Assembly: GCA_052170475.1 (NCBI GenBank)
Contig: JBQNAL010000014.1
Coordinates: 1 to 50,679 of the forward strand
DNA from: CAJPQU01 sp052170475
GTDB lineage: Bacteria > Bacillota > Negativicutes > Selenomonadales > Selenomonadaceae
Reading direction: 5' to 3'
DNA length: 50,679 bases
Below, piece by piece: positions 45,895 through 50,679 of this stretch (the first letter of the stretch is position 1; the number at the start of each line of letters is the position of its first letter). The position numbers and the translations under genes are program-made. The notes beneath the pieces were generated by a model, which worked only from the letters and a program-made list of their open reading frames with translations, was not told the origin of the DNA and did not search any database.

Positions 45895-46044
45895 TAAGCC
45901 CATACCCTCCTGCATGTCCCCTGCCGGTGCGTCAGTCTCCATCGGCCGCGGGTCATATTTTTCTATCGTCAACGTGCGGCTCCTCGATGCCTCTCTTCCA
46001 CAGCCCGCCTCGAGAACCGCCCCCTGAGAAAATACCTTCTTCTT

Positions 46045-46074
46045 AGTATACCAGCATACCACTCCAAAATACAA
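46045..46074 (-). promoter_or_regulatory. Promoter of the CNB-domain protein gene
   Basis: On minus, -35 TTGTAT (46069-46074), 18-bp spacer, and extended -10 TGG-TATACT (hexamer 46045-46050). Leader of about 66 bases to TTG 45972 or 144 to ATG 45894. Confidence 0.65.
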
Positions 46075-46304
46075 ACGATACAAACGCCCTAATTTTGCAC
46101 CGCTTCCGCCGCTCCTTTCGCGCTGCTCCACAGGGCGCCAAGCCCGAAAGGACGGCTTCTTTCACGTTCTCTTGCACAGCCGCGCAGCCACCACCCGCGC
46201 CTGCCGTTCAGTTGATATGTCCATATACCCATGTCCAAGCCAACGGATGGCATCTTTTACGGTAGAGGCGTGCTTCTCGCCCAAAAGGGCGCGATCCCCG
46301 CAAC

Positions 46305-46346
46305 AAAAGCAGGCGTCCGCTCCGAAAAATCGAAACGAACGCCCGC
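46305..46346 (-). terminator. Probable terminator of sucCD
   Basis: Arms 46309-46319 and 46336-46346 (minus GCGGGCGTTCG / CGGACGCCTGC, with G-T pairs) and TTTTGTTG after the stem on the minus strand. 30 bp past the sucD stop. Confidence 0.6.
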
Positions 46347-46376
46347 TTTTTTCCCTTTCCCTATCGCCGCTCTCAA

Positions 46377-47282
<906 letters not shown>

Positions 47283-47296
47283 CGCTCGTGTCCTCC

Positions 47297-48490
47297 TCAG
47301 GCCTTCACTTTAAGCTCGGCCGCTTTTTCCGCCGCTAATTCCACAGCTCGCTTCGCGCCTTCGTCCATCTTCTCCGCCATGTAGACGCCCGGCACCTTCG
47401 CTTCCGTGAGGATCTTGCGCCCCGCCTCCACGTTCGTTCCGTCGAGGCGCGCCACGACCGGCACGCGAAGCCCGACGACCTTCGCCGCCTCCACGATACC
47501 GGCGGCGATGACGTCGCATTTATTGATGCCGCCGAAGATGTTGACGAATACGCTGTGTACCTGATCGTCCGACTGCATGATGCGGAAGGCCTCGGCGATC
47601 TTCTCCACCGTGGAATCGCCGCCCACGTCTAAGAAATTCGCCGGCTCGCCGCCGTAGAACTTGATGATGTCCACCGTCGCCATGGCGAGACCCGCGCCGT
47701 TCACCATGCAGGCCACATCGCCGCCCAAATTGACATAGGAAAGCGCTGCCTTCGCCGCGGCGCGTTCCTTCGGATCCTCCTCGCTCTCATCGCGCAGCGC
47801 CTCGATGTCCGGATGCCGGTAGAGCGCACTGTCGTCGAAATTGAGCTTCGCATCGAGGGCTAAGACCTCATTCTCCTTCGTCACCACCAAGGGATTGATC
47901 TCCGCCAAAGAGCAGTCCTTCGCGACAAACGCCTGATAGAGGCACTCCATCAATTTGATCGCCTTATTCATGACGGCGGGCTTGAAGTTCATCTTGAACG
48001 CCATCCGCCGCGTCTGGAACGGCATGAGTCCCGCCACCGGGTCGATGAACTCCTTGAAGATCTTCTCCGGCGATTTCGCCGCGACCTCCTCGATGTCCAT
48101 GCCGCCCTCTTCCGATCCCATCATCACGACCTGTGCCGTCTTGCGGTCGATGACGAAGCTCAGATAGTATTCCTTCTCGATGTTCGACCCTTCCTCGATG
48201 AGGAGGCGGTTCACCTGCTTGCCCTCTGGGCCGGTCTGATGCGTGATCAAGACCTTCCCCAAAAGTGCGGACGCGAAGGACTTCACCTCGTCGATGTCAT
48301 GGGCGAGCTTCACCCCGCCGGCTTTTCCACGGCCGCCCGCGTGAATTTGCGCCTTCACCACGACCACTGGCGTCGTGAGATCCTTAGCGACCCGCGCCGC
48401 TTCCTCGGGGCTGAACGCCGCGTGGCCATTCGGCACCTTGACGCCGAACTCCTTCAAGACTTGCTTGCTTTGGTACTCGTGGATGTTCAT
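47297..48490 (-). CDS. sucC: Succinate-CoA ligase, beta subunit (ADP-forming type)
   Basis: A 397-residue ATP-grasp subunit with the standard start MNIHEYQSKQVLKEFGV, VKAQIHAGGRGKAGGV near residue 45, and GGINKCDVIAAGI near the C-terminus. Full length for the family. GGGAGG lies 8 bases before ATG 48490. In Negativicutes this enzyme often links succinate to methylmalonyl-CoA/propionate metabolism, but the acid used here cannot be read from sequence. Confidence 0.97.
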   Translation of the reverse strand: MNIHEYQSKQVLKEFGVKVPNGHAAFSPEEAARVAKDLTTPVVVVKAQIHAGGRGKAGGVKLAHDIDEVKSFASALLGKVLITHQTGPEGKQVNRLLIEEGSNIEKEYYLSFVIDRKTAQVVMMGSEEGGMDIEEVAAKSPEKIFKEFIDPVAGLMPFQTRRMAFKMNFKPAVMNKAIKLMECLYQAFVAKDCSLAEINPLVVTKENEVLALDAKLNFDDSALYRHPDIEALRDESEEDPKERAAAKAALSYVNLGGDVACMVNGAGLAMATVDIIKFYGGEPANFLDVGGDSTVEKIAEAFRIMQSDDQVHSVFVNIFGGINKCDVIAAGIVEAAKVVGLRVPVVARLDGTNVEAGRKILTEAKVPGVYMAEKMDEGAKRAVELAAEKAAELKVKA

Positions 48491-48582
48491 AGACTTGCCT
48501 CCCTGTCTGAATGTCCCGATCCCGGGCCGCTGCCGGCGCAGAGGAAAGAGCGTGCCAAAAGCGCCCGCCCCGCGCCGCTTTT

Positions 48583-48611
48583 ATTGTATCCTGTTTTTGC
48601 CATTTCGTCCA
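48583..48611 (-). promoter_or_regulatory. Probable promoter of sucCD
   Basis: On minus, -35 TGGACG (48606-48611), 17-bp spacer, -10 TACAAT (48583-48588). Leader of about 85 bases. Confidence 0.6.
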
Positions 48612-48632
48612 CAAAATTCAGAAAAAGAAAGT

Positions 48633-49136
48633 CTATCGCTTTTTTTCGTCCTGCATCGCCTTGATCATCGGCTTGATGCCGCCGCTCTGGAGGATGTGCA
48701 TGACGTACGGCGACATCGGCACCGCCTCTGCCGTCTGCCCGGTGGTCAGATTTTTGATCGCGCCGCGCTCGATGTCCACCTCGACCTCATCCCCCTCTCG
48801 GACGATCTTCGTGATGTCCCGGCAGCTGATGGCCGGTACGCCTAAATTGATGGCGTTGCGAAAAAAGATGCGGCCGAAGGATTCGGCCAAGATCGCCCCC
48901 ACCCCGACCGCTTTCAGGGTAATGGCCGCATGTTCCCGCGAGGAGCCGCAGCCGAAATTTGTCCCCGCCACGAGGATGTCGCCGGGGCGAAACTTCTTGA
49001 CGAAATCCTCGTCCGCGCCGTACATCGCATATTTCTTCACGTCTTTTACATCGGTGTATTCCACAAACCGCCCCGGATAGATCTGGTCGGTATCAACATT
49101 TTTGCCAAATACGAAGGCCTTGCCGCAGACAGCCAT
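48633..49136 (-). CDS. leuD: 3-isopropylmalate dehydratase-type small subunit (LeuD family)
   Basis: A 167-residue swivelling domain of the aconitase superfamily. NVDTDQIYPGRF, the substrate loop, and GTNFGCGSSREHAAITLKAVG are diagnostic. It pairs with LeuC to isomerise 2-isopropylmalate or, in relatives, citramalate/dimethylmalate/homocitrate. ATG 49136 is chosen because GGAGGG sits 6-7 bases before it and too close to ATG 49142. 21 bp separate it from leuC. Confidence 0.93.
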   Translation of the reverse strand: MAVCGKAFVFGKNVDTDQIYPGRFVEYTDVKDVKKYAMYGADEDFVKKFRPGDILVAGTNFGCGSSREHAAITLKAVGVGAILAESFGRIFFRNAINLGVPAISCRDITKIVREGDEVEVDIERGAIKNLTTGQTAEAVPMSPYVMHILQSGGIKPMIKAMQDEKKR

Positions 49137-49157
49137 GATCATCCCTCCATTCTTCGC

Positions 49158-50408
49158 TTATATGTACGCCGTCGGATCCGTGATCCGGCCAAAGAGCGCC
49201 GAAGCCGCCACCGCTGCGGGGGACGCCAAAAAGATCCGGCCATCCACATGCCCCATGCGCCCGGGGAAATTCCGATTCGTCGAACTGATACAGACCTCGC
49301 CGCCCGCCAGCATCCCCTGATGAACGCCGAGACATGCCGCGCACCCCGGGGCGGTCACCGTGCAGCCCGCCGCCATCAAGTCTTCGATGTAGCCCTCTCT
49401 CATGGCGTCTTCCATCACCTGCTTCGATGCCGGAACGACGATCATCCGCGTCGTTTTCGGCACATGCCGCCCCCGCAGGATCCGCGCCGCGACGGCCAAA
49501 TCCTCCAAGCGCCCGCCGGTACATGAGCCGAGGTACGCCTCGTCGATGGCCGTGCCGACATAGTTTTTCAGCGGAAAGACATTGTCCACACTCGACGGAG
49601 CCGCCACCTGCGGCGGAATCTCGCTCACGTCATACGTCAGCTCCGCTGCGTATGCGTAGCCCTCGTCCGTGTCGTAAATCTGATACGGGCGCGTCACGTT
49701 CTTGCGCAAAAAGTCCATCGTCACCTCGTCCGGCTGGATATAGCTCGTCTTGCAGCCCATTTCCGTGGTCATGTTGCAAAGGCACATGCGCTCCGAAACG
49801 CTCAGATCCGCCAGCGCCGGACCGGTAAATTCCACCGCCCGATAGACGCCGTAATCCGCCCCCAAATCGCCGATGATGTGAAGGATGATGTCCTTGGCGA
49901 AGACCCCCGGCGCACGCTTGCCCACCAAATGAACGCGAAAGATCTCAGGCACCATGAACCACAGTTTGCCCGTGATCATGATGGTGGCCAAGTCCGTGGC
50001 TCCCACGCCGGTGCCGAACGCGCCGAAGGCTCCGTGCGTCGTCGTGTGCGAATCCGTCACCACTACGATCTCCCCAGGATGCACCCAGCCCCGATCCGCC
50101 AGCACCTGATGACATACGCCCTGATCGATGTCCATCAGCTTCTCGATGCCCTGCGAAAAGCAAAATGCGCGGAACTGTTTGTGGTTCTCCGCTTGGGTGA
50201 TGGTCGCGCACGGCGCGTAATGATCGAAAAACATCACGATCTTGTCGGGGTCAAACACCCGCTCGCCGCCCATCTCAAAAAACGACCGCACCGTCTGCAA
50301 ATAGAGATCGTTAATCCCTGCCAAATCCACGTCGCAGTTGACGATCTCGCCCGTCTTGACCTCCTTCCGCCCAGCTTTTTCCGCCAGCAGTTTTTCAATC
50401 GCGTGCAT
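49158..50408 (-). CDS. leuC: 3-isopropylmalate dehydratase-type large subunit (LeuC family)
   Basis: A 416-residue aconitase-type subunit of the short, archaeal-like class. Fe-S cysteines are visible in YLGSCTGGR and GCAACLG; the catalytic-type segments DSHTTTHGAFGAFGTGVGATD and SSTNRNFPGRMGH are intact. ATG 50408 is supported by AGGGAG about 10 bases upstream. The short class includes leucine-pathway enzymes as well as dehydratases for 2-methylmalate and dimethylmalate, so the exact substrate is not certain. No leuA or leuB is in the window. Confidence 0.93.
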   Translation of the reverse strand: MHAIEKLLAEKAGRKEVKTGEIVNCDVDLAGINDLYLQTVRSFFEMGGERVFDPDKIVMFFDHYAPCATITQAENHKQFRAFCFSQGIEKLMDIDQGVCHQVLADRGWVHPGEIVVVTDSHTTTHGAFGAFGTGVGATDLATIMITGKLWFMVPEIFRVHLVGKRAPGVFAKDIILHIIGDLGADYGVYRAVEFTGPALADLSVSERMCLCNMTTEMGCKTSYIQPDEVTMDFLRKNVTRPYQIYDTDEGYAYAAELTYDVSEIPPQVAAPSSVDNVFPLKNYVGTAIDEAYLGSCTGGRLEDLAVAARILRGRHVPKTTRMIVVPASKQVMEDAMREGYIEDLMAAGCTVTAPGCAACLGVHQGMLAGGEVCISSTNRNFPGRMGHVDGRIFLASPAAVAASALFGRITDPTAYI

Positions 50409-50475
50409 CTTCTTCCGCTCCCTTCTCTGTTTAGCCCCGCCGCCCTTCAGGCGGACGTTTGTCCATCTCATCGCC

Positions 50476-50484
50476 ATCATACCA
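50476..50484 (-). promoter_or_regulatory. Extended -10 promoter of leuCD
   Basis: TGG-TATGAT on minus (hexamer 50476-50481). The -35 region is T-rich without a match. Leader about 60 bases; no T-box or leader peptide was recognised. Confidence 0.5.
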
Positions 50485-50625
50485 TAGAATACACGTGGAA
50501 AAAAGCGCCCGCGAAGAAAAATGCGCCCCGCGCCATGCCGCCGCCATAAAGAGGAACAGCGATGACATCGTATCGTGCGCATCCGCCACATCATGGACAA
50601 ACCTACACCACCTCGGAAAAGAAAT

Positions 50626-50677
50626 GGTAGATTGCAAGTTTAATTGTCGCATTGTTGTGTTAAACTTTGCCCCTCAT
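50626..50677. repeat. 52-bp inverted repeat, right copy
   Basis: Reverse complement of bases 1-52, read here on plus toward the window edge. It stays open in the same frame (VDCKFNCRIVVLNFAPH), with an ATG by chance at the junction (50624-50626), but lacks the promoter, ribosome site and first 23 codons seen at the left end, so this copy is 5'-truncated or a chimeric end. Confidence 0.85.
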
Positions 50678-50679
50678 GC

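Larger units (their letters stand above)
45895..46376. other. 482-bp gene-free region
   Basis: Holds the promoter of the CNB-domain gene (46045-46074), its leader, and the probable sucD terminator (46305-46346). A small hairpin CGCCC-AAAA-GGGCG lies at about 46279-46292. No convincing reading frame was seen. Confidence 0.7.

Noticed and set aside
44038..45897. 619-codon plus-strand frame antisense to the CNB-domain gene
   Set aside because: Composition is His/Arg-rich and typical of an antisense shadow; the minus strand has a recognisable domain, promoter and ribosome site.
45895..46131. N-terminal extension of the CNB-domain protein to 46131
   Set aside because: The promoter at 46045-46074 lies inside it and the sequence lacks a ribosome site or domain; starts at 45894 or 45972 are more likely.

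Overview
The window is a high-GC stretch (roughly 60 % by eye) that most resembles a Negativicutes genome, that is, a diderm anaerobic Firmicute of the Selenomonas/Megasphaera/Veillonella kind. Outer-membrane secretion (a TpsB barrel with a giant TpsA adhesin of the leukotoxin LktA type) sits beside Firmicute-type features: the BioW route to biotin, strong AGGAGG ribosome sites, a Selenomonas-like tyrosine-phosphatase phytase, an oxygen-sensitive class III ribonucleotide reductase and rubredoxin. I do not assign a genus.

Layout. 1-300: the start of a repeated, outward-reading gene (possibly a transposase) and the adhesin terminator. 302-20370: tpsA, over 6000 residues with two arrays of tandem repeats, preceded by its transporter gene tpsB. 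20629-25249: trxA, then an rnhA-purA-purB group, all on minus. 25285-27330: an M23 peptidase/bactofilin envelope pair with a 114-bp tandem repeat in its probable leader. 27327-31220: ung, two overlapping hotdog thioesterase genes on plus, a bioW-bioF gene fusion convergent with them, and tRNA-Ser(UGA). 31351-32540: a PHP-domain phosphoesterase and rubredoxin on plus. 32584-37079: a tightly packed minus-strand nucleoside salvage operon (GNAT, deoB, pdp, cdd, PTP-like phytase). 37194-38984: hicAB and an MscS channel on plus. 38999-42486: a control region with four DnaA boxes, two NrdR boxes and a strong promoter, followed by the anaerobic ribonucleotide reductase genes. 42582-43742: a lipoprotein MsrA-MsrB fusion. 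43783-46074: a large orphan cyclic-nucleotide-binding-domain protein. 46305-50408: sucD, sucC, leuD and leuC on minus. 50626-50679: a second, inverted copy of the 52 bp found at the left end.

The most unusual item is the ribonucleotide reductase. NrdD (39248-41521) keeps the ATP-cone, the active-site cysteine and most of the zinc-site region, but stops where the glycyl-radical loop should begin. The next gene (41558-41860) encodes a 100-residue protein with its own N-terminal domain that ends in a complete glycyl-radical segment (RRITGYLVGT, Gly69), and nrdG follows. This reads as a class III reductase whose radical-bearing segment is a separate subunit working in trans. Two NrdR boxes exactly 31 bp apart bracket the -35 element of its promoter.

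Almost every large reading frame antisense to the adhesin and to other GC-rich genes is a codon-bias shadow and is left out.
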